A DNA stretch of 64,000 nt from Phytophthora sp. 'mugwort'. Lineage: Eukaryota > Oomycota > Peronosporomycetes > Peronosporales > Peronosporaceae. Position 1 is the stretch's first letter; every line of letters begins with the position of its first letter. The position numbers were made by a program, and so were the translations under genes. The stretch is taken from contig JAUCEF010000007.1 in assembly GCA_033558025.1 (NCBI GenBank), forward strand, positions 682,001 through 746,000, read 5' to 3'. A model generated the notes under the pieces. The model saw only the letters and a list, made by a program, of their open reading frames with translations. It had not been told where the DNA came from and ran no database searches. Positions 53,709-63,249 of the stretch are shown here, piece by piece.

Positions 53709-54704
53709 ATGGGCAAGAAGACCAACTGGTCGACGGCCGAGGACCAGACCCTGTGCCGCGTGTGGCTGACTGCTAGCGATCTCCAGCTCCACGGCGGAGA
53801 CCAGAAGGCGTCTAACTTTTGGAATGTTGTGCGCGAGCTGTTTCACCAAGAGATGGAGACTGCGGTGGAGCGCCCGCTTAACGGGCTGAAAGTCCGCTGG
53901 ACGCGCATCAATCGCGACTCACAGAAGTTCGCGGGTATCTTCAACGAGATCCAAAGCAAGGGCATGAAGCAGGCAGAGGAGAGCGGTGGGGAGGCCGGTG
54001 ACGCTGCCGCCGTGGCGTTGCTCGCGGAGCAGCAGTGGATCGATGAGGCCAAGGACCATTTCCACCACATCTATAACAGCAAGTTCTCGTTCGAGAGCTG
54101 CTGGAAGCAACTGCGCTACTCCGCCAAGTGGTTGCACCTGTTCGCCAACTCGAGTAACAACCCGGTGCTAGCCATGAACTCCCTCTCCACGGCGACAGTG
54201 GTGACGCAGGATGCCAGTGCTGCAGCACCACGGGCGCCATCCTCGACCAGCAGCGAGCAGGAAATCGCTTCGACGTATAACGGCGCAACTGCGTCTGCTA
54301 CTGTGTCAGCTTCACCGTCTCATCCCAATGACACTATTGCATCTTCCGCCGCCGCTGCCACGGCTGTTGCTGCAGTTAGTCAAGCTTCAGCAGATGCCAA
54401 CGCGTTCGTCATCCCTCCTAGTCACAAGCGGCGACCAGAAGCGTCTCTCGAGTCATTCGCTCATATCCCGAACCAACAGCAACCGCAGCTGCAGCTTCTG
54501 ACTGCCACGTTGGTGGAAGAGCTTAAACGGCAAAACGATTTAATGGAGGATAAGAACGCTATCGCGCTACTCAAGGTCGATGGCGAGATGATCACAGACA
54601 CTGAAGCCCGGCACTGCTACCAACTATTGCGAGCTCGCTACTTGAAGAAAGCGCGCACAACTCATGGATACAGCAACAACGGTCGAACCAGCACATTGGT
54701 ATAA
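53709..54704 (+). CDS. Myb/SANT-like (trihelix-type) DNA-binding protein
   Basis: Single exon, 331 residues. Residues 6-75 form a Myb/SANT-like domain: NWSTAEDQTLCRVWL (first Trp), NFWNVVRELFHQEM (second Trp), LNGLKVRWTRINRDSQKFAG (third), the layout of trihelix factors and of proteins derived from harbinger-type transposon partners. A second helical region has SFESCWKQLRYSAKWLHLF, also typical of that group. The centre is Ala/Ser-rich and disordered, the C-terminus helical (LLTATLVEELKRQNDLMEDK). Likely a sequence-specific nuclear protein; target unknown. Confidence 0.82.
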   Translation: MGKKTNWSTAEDQTLCRVWLTASDLQLHGGDQKASNFWNVVRELFHQEMETAVERPLNGLKVRWTRINRDSQKFAGIFNEIQSKGMKQAEESGGEAGDAAAVALLAEQQWIDEAKDHFHHIYNSKFSFESCWKQLRYSAKWLHLFANSSNNPVLAMNSLSTATVVTQDASAAAPRAPSSTSSEQEIASTYNGATASATVSASPSHPNDTIASSAAAATAVAAVSQASADANAFVIPPSHKRRPEASLESFAHIPNQQQPQLQLLTATLVEELKRQNDLMEDKNAIALLKVDGEMITDTEARHCYQLLRARYLKKARTTHGYSNNGRTSTLV

Positions 54705-54803
54705 TATTAGTTTAGTGAAGCCTAAAATTCTTTACATACCCTATCTGAGTATTTGAGCAGTTTTCATTGGCCGATCTTAGCCTTCAAATCGACATCAAGG
54801 TTA

Positions 54804-57578
54804 ATGGAGCCCAGGAAAGTTGCGGACGCCGTGGCGGACATCCGACAGTACTGGGGCTTGGAGTACACGGACGAGGAATTGTTTGCTACCGCCCAACGTC
54901 AATGGGAGAACGCAAGGATATCCGATAATGCTGCTAAGGAGTTCGTGCTGCAGGTTGTAGCCTGCCGACTGGAGGAGCACCTGTTGATGTGGCTCCTGCA
55001 GCCTCATGCTGCCGACGCTGCGGAAGATATCCAATTATTGGTTACTCTTTGTACGAATCCGTTTTTTACAGTGGAGGGACTGGAACTATTGCGACCAATA
55101 CTGGACTCGTTATTGACAGCGGCGGGTGTTCGAGCTGCTAATTGTGATCGGAACGCTGGCAACCGGGAGCAACAAATGGCTCGGCTTTTAGGTATGATGG
55201 AAGGAGGAATGCTTGTGAAGAGCAAGGCTTGGAGAGTGTTACGGACATTGCAGATGTGTGAGCTAAGCGAAGACGATGCAGGTGCTTGGGCGCGGTATCT
55301 GGAGCTGCCGGATGCGCTGGACCCTCGAATGTTCAATTCACGAAGTGGCCGGGGTATTATGAATGGAGTGGAGCAAGTTGTTTCATTGCAGAAAGCTGGG
55401 CTGGCTGCTGTACGAGGATTCAGGAATGTTGTGGCGTTAGATGAGGAGGGCAATAATTTTATTGCCGATGAATTGTGGGATCTTGCGGCGCAAGTTGTGG
55501 GGTTGATGGCGACAAAACCAGATTTGAGTGATGATATTCAAGATGCTAACGATGTCCAGGATGCTTCTGGGATAACTGTGGTAGGAAGTATGGCTAGCTT
55601 GGAGGAGTATTTGACAGAGAAGGCAGCTGGTCACCAGACTGGTGCTCTGCCCTGCGGCAACGGTGCTTCATACTATGAAACAAACTTCAACGACGAGGAT
55701 CTGACACTATCATCCACGGAGCAACTCTTACATAGATGTTCCTGGATAGAAGAAGAGCTGTCGATATCAAGTGAAATACTTGAAAGGGTTTTCGATGAGT
55801 TGTCAGCAGTGAAAAACCTTGAAGTTATCTCAATCCAGGCATCGTTCCTTTTGGGGATGCAGATGCGCTTAAAACGTTGCTTCGTTGATCACTGTGATCC
55901 TGCGAGCCATGAATTCGAAAGACGGACCAGAAGAGTATTTAATCGTCTCACCGACAAAGGTCGAGACACGGACCAGGCTGCATTGTTGGCCGTTTTGGCT
56001 GCGTTTTGTCCTGGACAAGTCATTCAACAGTGTATCCGTGGCGCTCGGACTGACGTTCTCCACCATAGCTTGTTCTTGACGGTGCTACGTGTATCTCCGC
56101 TGTTACTGGATTGGACAGAAGAAGCTGAAGACAGAACAGGTACTCTGCTTGAGCGGGAATTGCAGCAGGCTTTACTTGATATTTCGAGTAACCAAAGCAA
56201 CTTTGACCGAGAAAGTCAGAATATGTTGGCATTTCTCTTGTCCCTTATTGGGGTCGACAGCTCTGCTTCTTATAAGCGGGACGCTTCAGTGATGACGGCC
56301 ACCAAGCTTCTTTCTGGAGTAATAAACCATGTTTTCTATTGCCCCGTTCACAGTTTGGAGACGCAACTAAATTTAATCACTTTAATTCAGCAGTTATTCC
56401 AACACCTTGTGCCGGCCATAGGTGATCTAGGCATTGATCCTGTCGTTTTGGAGACTTCATTCAACCTGGTTTTAGCGGCATTGTGCACTTCTACTAATGC
56501 CAGCGACATGAGACGCGGGGTTCTCGTTCGTGAGAGATTGCTTCTGTTACTAAAGTATACTATGGAATTCATGCCTGACCCTGCATCGATGATCACGTTG
56601 GAGCACTTGGACGCCTGTATCAGCCCGTCAATATGGACGCTTATTAGCATGTTCAATAGCGAGGTGGGCAATGATGAATTCTGCATAGGTTTGGAAGATG
56701 TGGCAACGATTGAAGCTTATTTAAAAGAGATGTCTTTGGACGATTCAACACTAATCGCGTTATCACTACCAAATGTGATATCTGCAATCCAAGTTCTTCT
56801 CTGGGGGTTGCTCTGGGATTCAGTGCTATCGGAAAATGTCTCGGTGGGGTCCACCAAGGCTGAAACATGGGAACTTTTGGATGTCATTGCTGGGAGTGAG
56901 TTTTCGGAGACAAACCACGGTATGGGAGCGATTAAAGGCAGTCTCCTGATCCAATCTGCCGTCGCAGAAATGATGCTCGAGTGTGGGGATGCCCTTTTCC
57001 TCGCTTTGCTCAATAACATCATCCCGTACCTGCTTGAATATGAGTCAGCCGAGATATTTCACGAAGACAGGCTTGCGATTCCCAAATGGGCTGGTGATAA
57101 GCTGTCGGAGCAACCGGAAATTGAGCAGCAAATTTCATGTCAGCTACTGTCCACCCACTCGATAATGCGCTACGCTGCAAGATGCTGGGGTCTTTCGGGT
57201 GCTGCCAATGCCCAGTTAGCTGCGCCGTCAAATCCGTTGTTGGTGGAATCTTTCAGACATGTATTAGCAGCGCACGATCAAGCTGTGACGTCCTCCCAGA
57301 GATCACTGTCGGGGACTCTGATCTGTATTCAGTTGTTATGCTTTGTAGTGTCAGCTGCATATGAGGTGCAATTGGATACGCTGTCTACGTGGTCAACGGT
57401 GCGGACGCAGACAGAGCTTTCGCTCCTCCGCTTGTTACACCAGCTTGAGCATCTGAAAGAAATATCGGTGACTGAAGCGCATTTCAGTCAGTATTTCGTA
57501 GCAGCATGGCTCGCATATCTACCTGCCGGTCAGTTTGAACAGGCTTTCAATTTCATAGCCAACAGAGCACACAACTAA
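54804..57578 (+). CDS. Large alpha-helical protein of unknown function
   Basis: Single open frame, 924 residues from the ATG at 54804 (the frame is open to 54753 but without an earlier ATG). It is almost wholly helical with leucine-rich amphipathic stretches (LLVTLCTNPFFTVEGLELLR, LVRERLLLLLKYTMEFM, LLIQSAVAEMMLECGDALFL). No signal peptide, TM segment or catalytic motif seen. The pattern suggests an alpha-solenoid, such as a nucleoporin or complex scaffold, but I do not recognise the family. It starts 99 bp after the Myb/SANT-like gene and converges on the GLDH gene with 83 bp between stops. Confidence 0.75.
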   Translation: MEPRKVADAVADIRQYWGLEYTDEELFATAQRQWENARISDNAAKEFVLQVVACRLEEHLLMWLLQPHAADAAEDIQLLVTLCTNPFFTVEGLELLRPILDSLLTAAGVRAANCDRNAGNREQQMARLLGMMEGGMLVKSKAWRVLRTLQMCELSEDDAGAWARYLELPDALDPRMFNSRSGRGIMNGVEQVVSLQKAGLAAVRGFRNVVALDEEGNNFIADELWDLAAQVVGLMATKPDLSDDIQDANDVQDASGITVVGSMASLEEYLTEKAAGHQTGALPCGNGASYYETNFNDEDLTLSSTEQLLHRCSWIEEELSISSEILERVFDELSAVKNLEVISIQASFLLGMQMRLKRCFVDHCDPASHEFERRTRRVFNRLTDKGRDTDQAALLAVLAAFCPGQVIQQCIRGARTDVLHHSLFLTVLRVSPLLLDWTEEAEDRTGTLLERELQQALLDISSNQSNFDRESQNMLAFLLSLIGVDSSASYKRDASVMTATKLLSGVINHVFYCPVHSLETQLNLITLIQQLFQHLVPAIGDLGIDPVVLETSFNLVLAALCTSTNASDMRRGVLVRERLLLLLKYTMEFMPDPASMITLEHLDACISPSIWTLISMFNSEVGNDEFCIGLEDVATIEAYLKEMSLDDSTLIALSLPNVISAIQVLLWGLLWDSVLSENVSVGSTKAETWELLDVIAGSEFSETNHGMGAIKGSLLIQSAVAEMMLECGDALFLALLNNIIPYLLEYESAEIFHEDRLAIPKWAGDKLSEQPEIEQQISCQLLSTHSIMRYAARCWGLSGAANAQLAAPSNPLLVESFRHVLAAHDQAVTSSQRSLSGTLICIQLLCFVVSAAYEVQLDTLSTWSTVRTQTELSLLRLLHQLEHLKEISVTEAHFSQYFVAAWLAYLPAGQFEQAFNFIANRAHN

Positions 57579-57661
57579 AGCGGAATTCAACATGAAAGCG
57601 TTGATTTGTTGTTCTCATGTTAGCTGGAAGAGGAATCTCCAAGGAATCTACAAGCGCTGAA

Positions 57662-59368
57662 TTAGACACACATTTCATCCACAATGTGGTTCGACAGGAT
57701 GTGGTGCGGGTCAAGATCATCGCGAGCCTTCTTGAACTTGTCGAGTGGGTATCTCTTCTTCAGGCGATCGCGCATCTTCTGACGTTCGGCAGCATCCTCG
57801 GGCCACTCAATCTTCGCCCAGTGCTCCGTTGCTCCAAATGGCTCCATGAAGTCGCGATACATGGCATAAAACTCCATGAAGCGGTTCTTGATGGCCGTGC
57901 GAACCTTCGTCTCAGCGCTTGGCAAATACAAAATGACGCCTACCCACGAGAAGATCTGGTCGGGGTTGGAAGACGACGCAGGACTCATCAAAGACGAACT
58001 GCGAGCTGTCCAGCGCTGCTCGATCGGAGAATGCGCCGGGATGTCCTCCTCGTCAATGCGCTTAAGCAGCTTCTCCATAAAATCGAGATCCAACGTACCA
58101 GCGGTCGGGAACGAAACCTCCTCTACAAGCTGCTGGCCACCACAGTCAAAGCCAATGATGTCGTCCGAGTATGCCACTCGGTAGCCTTCGCTGAGCTTCC
58201 AAAACTGCTTCTCCACCGCGTTCACACGAATGACGTGCTGCTTGTCGAGCGGGTTGATCTCGAGCAGTTTGTCACGCATCTTTGTGAAGCTCCAGTCCAG
58301 GTAGTCGGGCTCGGGCTTGCCCTTGGTCAGCTCCAAATACAGTCTACGGGGGGCTTCCATGCGCATCTTCTCGCTGTTTTGTACCGGTGGGAAACGCTTC
58401 TCGTTCAGCGGTTCGTCGTCCTGAGCACGACGACACTGAACCACCACCACCGCGTCAGTGTACGGGATCCACATGTAGCGCAAGTGCTGGAACTCGACTA
58501 GCCAGCGGTTGTGGTTCTTGCGGATCTCGTCCAGCGTCATCACGGTGGTCTTCTCGATCAGCTTGTGCATGGGGACGCATTGCAGCGTGACCTTGGTCAC
58601 GATACCGAGTGCTCCGAGACCGCACTTGGCCAGCTCGAAGAGCTCCGGGTTCTGGCTCGCACTGAGCGTCATCTTGCCCTTGGCGGGGGTCACAATCTCC
58701 ATCTCAACGATCTGGTCATCAATGGGAGGAATGCCTGCGCCAGTTCCGTGACAACCAGCCTGGCAGATGCCGCCCACTTGCTGATCGCGGATGGAGGCCA
58801 CGTTCTGCATGGTCATGCCGTGTGCGCGCAGCTTGTCCAGCAGCTCACCGACGATCATGCCGGTCTCCACTGTGACCTGGAGCTTCTCCTTGTCCACCTT
58901 GAGGATATTATCAAGCAGCGCCAGCGTTATAAGCGCTTCATTGGCTTCATCGTTGCCCGTCACTTTGCCCGAGAAGCCCAGGCCGTTGGGCGACACGCCG
59001 GCGCCCATGCATCGCAGCTGTTGCTTCTTGGCGTGGTACGTCTGCAGCAGTTTCTGCACCTCGTCCACCGTCTCGGGCACGTGGAAGTTATTGGGGCGAC
59101 ACTCGTGCGTGGCCGACCAGTTCACGAACTCGTGGTGGTCCTCGCTCAGCGCGGTGTCCAGACCGACCGAGAGTCCTACGGCAGCCAGTGCCACACCGAC
59201 CGCAGAAAGAGCTGCAGTTCGCTTGAAGCATTCTCGCGAGGCCGAAGCGCGCTGATTACAAGCGACATGTGTAGAGTGCAGACCGGAAATCTGCACGGCG
59301 CAAAGGTGGTGGGCGGCGGCGGCGCGCGAGCGCTGCGCGCGGCGGGCGAGCGTCGTGGGCTTCAGCAT
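57662..59368 (-). CDS. GLDH: L-galactono-1,4-lactone dehydrogenase, mitochondrial
   Basis: Last step of plant-type ascorbate synthesis: L-galactono-1,4-lactone to L-ascorbate, with electrons to cytochrome c. Intronless, 568 residues. Residues 1-50 are Arg/Ala-rich with no acidic residues (mitochondrial targeting), then a hydrophobic stretch (LSAVGVALAAVGLSVGL), FAD-binding domain (NFHVPETVDEVQKLLQ, GAGVSPNGLGFSG, SIRDQQVGGICQAGCHGTGA, LVTPAKG-like IVTPAKGKMTL), and the C-terminal ALO domain (YMWIPYTDAVVVVQCRR, EGYRVAYSDDIIGFDCGGQQ, PIEQRWTARSSS, DLDPHHILSNHIVDEM). It matches plant GLDH across its length rather than fungal ALO or animal GULO. Confidence 0.93.
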   Translation of the reverse strand: MLKPTTLARRAQRSRAAAAHHLCAVQISGLHSTHVACNQRASASRECFKRTAALSAVGVALAAVGLSVGLDTALSEDHHEFVNWSATHECRPNNFHVPETVDEVQKLLQTYHAKKQQLRCMGAGVSPNGLGFSGKVTGNDEANEALITLALLDNILKVDKEKLQVTVETGMIVGELLDKLRAHGMTMQNVASIRDQQVGGICQAGCHGTGAGIPPIDDQIVEMEIVTPAKGKMTLSASQNPELFELAKCGLGALGIVTKVTLQCVPMHKLIEKTTVMTLDEIRKNHNRWLVEFQHLRYMWIPYTDAVVVVQCRRAQDDEPLNEKRFPPVQNSEKMRMEAPRRLYLELTKGKPEPDYLDWSFTKMRDKLLEINPLDKQHVIRVNAVEKQFWKLSEGYRVAYSDDIIGFDCGGQQLVEEVSFPTAGTLDLDFMEKLLKRIDEEDIPAHSPIEQRWTARSSSLMSPASSSNPDQIFSWVGVILYLPSAETKVRTAIKNRFMEFYAMYRDFMEPFGATEHWAKIEWPEDAAERQKMRDRLKKRYPLDKFKKARDDLDPHHILSNHIVDEMCV

Positions 59369-59678
59369 TGCCCCAAAAATAAGAAGACCAGAGGTAACTG
59401 TGTGGTGAACTTTAACTGGTAAACTCGAATTTTCCTAGTTATGCACGAATCAGATCCTCGCAACCGACGTGCGATTCTGAAAAATACCTATCCTTCGAAA
59501 TAGTCCTTGCATACTGACCAGTACGGTATCATTAGCACAAGATTGGGAGGCGGACGCATTTGCTTCAGCACATGCGGATTTTGTGCTGTAGACTCTGTAC
59601 AAGGTATTAAGACAGTGTACAGTGTAGTGACGGCTCCGTTCGCGTGCGAGCAGGGATGTATCCAAGCGATCCTTTCAT
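59369..59678. other. Intergenic, no gene seen
   Basis: 310 bp between the GLDH start and the dienelactone hydrolase stop, both on the minus strand. Short open frames only. It holds the GLDH promoter and the 3' end of the hydrolase gene. Confidence 0.55.
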
Positions 59679-60434
59679 TTACACAGGGCAGTTGGTCTGG
59701 ATGAACTTGACGGCAGCGTGCCACGCCTTCATGACGGCGGTCTTCGTGGCGGCGTTGTTCATGTCGCCGCGGTGCACCCAACCGTGCTTCTGGTCGGCGA
59801 AGACCAGCACGTCGGACTTGGGGCCGATGTCGGCGCGCGCCTTGAGAATCTTGTGCACGCTGCCGTCGGGCTTGACGAAGTCCGGATCGTCACCGGCGGC
59901 CATGAGCAGCTGAGGTACCTTGACGGCCGCGGCGAGCTTGTCGACAGCGCCGTCGCCCTTAAGCATGTTCTCGACGATCCACGTGGGATGGAAGGACACG
60001 TGACCTAGCACGACCGGTTCGGCCTGCGAGGTCTGTGTGGCGCCCACCCATGAGCCCCAGCACATGCCGTAGCTGATGATGCGCTCGGCACCCACCTCGT
60101 TTTTAAGGTAGTTGACAGCATCCTGGATACGCGGGCCGAACTGTTCGGCGAACGTGTACTTCTTGAACCAGTCCATAATGCCGTTCGTGTCGCTGACGTA
60201 GTCGCCGTCCGTGAGATCCACGACCACCACGGCGTAACCAAGCTTGCCCAGCATGTCAGCGTCAGCCTTGGTGCGGCCGCTGTCCAGGCCGTAGATGTCC
60301 GGGTAGGCGATGACGCCTGCATTGGAGGAGGCGGGGCCCGTCACGTAAACGTTGGTGTTGCCGACCTTCTTCATTACACCGACGTGGTCGGTAGGGTCGC
60401 GCGCGGGCTCAGCGGTCACGGGGCAGCAACTCAT
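59679..60434 (-). CDS. Dienelactone hydrolase family protein
   Basis: Intronless, 251 residues, the normal length. Alpha/beta hydrolase with a cysteine nucleophile: ISYGMCWGSWVGA (G-x-C-x-G elbow), acid residue likely in AAGDDPDFVKPDG, and His in DQKHGWVHRGDM. It starts MSCCPVT, like eukaryotic DLH proteins. Bacterial relatives hydrolyse dienelactone in chlorocatechol breakdown; eukaryotic relatives are general carboxylesterases with unclear substrates. The frame is open further upstream to 60563, but the ATG at 60434 gives the family N-terminus. Confidence 0.9.
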   Translation of the reverse strand: MSCCPVTAEPARDPTDHVGVMKKVGNTNVYVTGPASSNAGVIAYPDIYGLDSGRTKADADMLGKLGYAVVVVDLTDGDYVSDTNGIMDWFKKYTFAEQFGPRIQDAVNYLKNEVGAERIISYGMCWGSWVGATQTSQAEPVVLGHVSFHPTWIVENMLKGDGAVDKLAAAVKVPQLLMAAGDDPDFVKPDGSVHKILKARADIGPKSDVLVFADQKHGWVHRGDMNNAATKTAVMKAWHAAVKFIQTNCPV

Positions 60435-60659
60435 GGTTGTCTGTATAAGAGGGGAAAAAAACAAAGAGTATTCGAGTCGGATCCAGGAATGACATGCCAT
60501 GCTGGGGATGCTTTCGGGTGGTGTGATTGGGCAGGTGCTCGGGTTCAACATTTCTGAATTCAATTAACCTGACTTGCCATTTGTATGCAACAAAGTTATT
60601 TTGATGAACCCGTGTGAGTTTTTTTCGTAAGGTAGCACTTCAACTTCCCTGCAACTACC

Positions 60660-63153
60660 ATGGGTGGCGTCCTCAGCAAGACCCCGGGGCATGCGCATAC
60701 GAAGGCGTCGACGGTCAGCAAGGGCATATACACCCCTTCCTTCCCGACCAACACGCGCGTGGTGATCCCCGGGCCCTCGGACGAGCAGCTGGACCTCGAA
60801 GAAGAGCTGCTGGCCAAGAGGTCTCGGCATTTTCGTACTGGCTCACCGGACTCCTATATTTCTGACACTTATGAGATATATAATGCTGCTTGTGTGTTGT
60901 CCATGCAGGGAAGAGGAGGCCGCGCAGAAACAGAAGGCGGCGGTGGCGCATGTCGTGGATAATCTCTTCCCGTACGCACCAGTGACGGTACAGACGCAAA
61001 AGTATCCGAGCTCGAGTCCCAAAGCCGGACAGTCTTTCCTCTGGATCACAGTAGATGAGGAAGTAATCAAGCGAAGAGGGGGCGGATCGAGCCCCGTGCG
61101 CTACCCCGTGGGTGCAGCTGTAGATGCGGACGGCAACGTATTTGTGTCGGAGGCAGGGAGCACACCCAAGGCGAACGCTAACGAATCTGCGACCCCATAC
61201 AAGATATCTGCCGAAAACATCATGAACTTTGTAGCGAACAAGCAACCACCACCAGTGCTTAAGCCACCAAAACCAGTGGAGGCACAGCAAACAGAGTTGG
61301 TTGTGAAGTGGAAGAAGTCGTCGGACTCGACTGTAGATCGGTATGAAGTTCAGTATCGTCGAGCTGACAGTCCCAACAATGCGTGGACAGGGCTAGCAGT
61401 AGTCACAGCCTGCAAACACGTCAGCTTGAGCGGCGTGAAGTGTCATACTCCCTTTGAGTTCCGTGTCCGTGCTCGAAATCCGGGAGGATGGAATGAGTAC
61501 AGTGACGCAAGTGAGGTTTTATGGACACTACCAGGACCACCAGGTGTTCCACGACAACCCATTGCCGGCGCAGTGTCCAATACGTACGCAAGTATATTTT
61601 GGTTTCCTGTTGAAGCTAATGGAGCTCCGCCAGTGATTTATACCCTTGAGATGCGTGAAAGTGGTGGAGGCCAGCAGTCATCTTTTATGCAAGTGTACGA
61701 GGGGACTGGAGTTGGTTTTGTTGTTGGAGGTCTCACTTCAAAAACGACATACACGTTTCGCATTCAGGCATCAAATATTGTGGGGGCTACTGGTTTTGTT
61801 GAGAGTAAATCCGTCAAAACCATGGCGTACGGCAGACCTGAGATTGTGGAACTTACGAATACCGAGAAAACCGCAGCTTATGATCGCTGGGTACAGTGCT
61901 GGGATCCCAAAACCGAACAAGTGTTTTACTTTAACAAGTTTACAAGCCAGCGTGTGACAGAAGAGCCTCCGGAACTTGCGATTGTAAGAGAGGAGAAAGG
62001 TCTCGTAAACGCTGAAGAATCACCGGAAATGATTTTCAGGCGAAAGCGTTTTCGTTTCCACCGTGAGGTTCGCCAAAGCCTGCAGGGTCTTAACTTTGGT
62101 AGCATTATGAAGATCGAACTCCAACGTGAATCGATGTTTGAAGGAACCTTAAAGTACTTCCAGTCTCTCACGAAGGCAGATCTGGTTGCCAAACCTAAAA
62201 TTTCATTTGAAAATGAACCAGGAATCGACTCGGGTGGACTATCAAAGGATTGGTTTCTGCAAGTGTCAAAACTCGCTATCCACAAGGATCGACGTATGTT
62301 TAAACGTTGCGAGGAAGGTCTGTTTGAAATAGATATTTCATCGTCACAAATTCCTAACTTCGTCCAGCAGTATAAATTTCTCGGCAAATTCATTGCGAAG
62401 GCGATATTTGACAGGCAAACGCTGGATTTGCCTTTGTGTGACGTATTCTACAAGCGTTTGCTTCAACTACATACTGGAATGGATGATCTCCACCAAATGG
62501 ATCCACAATACCACAAATCATTAGTATGGATGCTTGAAAACGACATCGAGGACGTGATTGACGAGACATTTAGTGTAGCGGTGGAAGTTGCTGGGAAGAA
62601 GCCAATAATCGTGGATCTTAAGGAGAATGGCAGGGATATCCCTGTTACTGACGTCAACAAACAAGAATATGTAGACCTGGTGGTGCAATGGCGAACTCAG
62701 TTTGGTGCTCAAGCACAGATGGATGCTTTGGTTCAGGGTTTTACCGCCCTTTTTCCTCTTTCCGCCATCAACGTCTTCGATATGACAGAGTTAAAATTGC
62801 TAGTGAACGGAAAGCCAACGATCGACGTGGAAGAGCTTCGCTCCTGTACAGTTTTTCAAGGTGGCTACGATGAGCACGCACAAGTTGTACTTTGGTTGTG
62901 GCAGGCTTTGCGCGAGTTCACAATCGAGTTACGGGGTCAGTTTCTCAAGTTTATGACCGGTACGAGCAAGATTCCGCTCGACGGCTTTGAGCCTCCGTTA
63001 AACCTGACCAAGTCCGACCTTGACCTCCAAGCATTGCCACGAACACACACATGTTTCAATCAACTCGTGCTCCCTGAATACGCGAGCTATGAAACGCTTG
63101 TCGAGAAGGTCACGTTTGCAATTACCAACGCAGAGGGCTTTGCGCTCTCTTGA
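60660..63153 (+). CDS. HECT E3 ubiquitin ligase with FN3 repeats and a WW-like motif
   Basis: Two exons, 60660-60820 and 60909-63153 (88 nt intron), about 801 residues. The MGGVLSK start is a good N-myristoylation site, so membrane attachment is likely. Two fibronectin type III domains follow (VDRYEVQYRRADSPNNAWTG; SNTYASIFWFPVEANGAPPV), a WW-like motif (RWVQCWDPKTEQVFYFNKFT then EEPPEL), and a full HECT domain: ESMFEGTLKYFQSLTKADLV, NEPGIDSGGLSKDWF, YKFLGKFIAKAIFDRQTLDL, and the thioester Cys769 in LPRTHTCFNQLVLPEYASYE. HECT enzymes take ubiquitin from E2 to Cys and then to substrate. FN3 repeats before HECT are uncommon; substrates unknown. Confidence 0.9.
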
Positions 63154-63249
63154 GCGCCACTACGGACTGGGACAAGCGCAATTGTGTTGTTGCTGACGTG
63201 TGTACAAACCTGACACTACAGTATATCTGCCGCAAGTTGTCTGCAGCAC

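Noticed and set aside
57617..59422. Long plus-strand open frames (about 290 and 300 codons) over the GLDH gene
   Set aside because: They lie antisense to a fully conserved GLDH and encode no recognisable domain; GC-rich coding DNA often leaves the opposite frames open.
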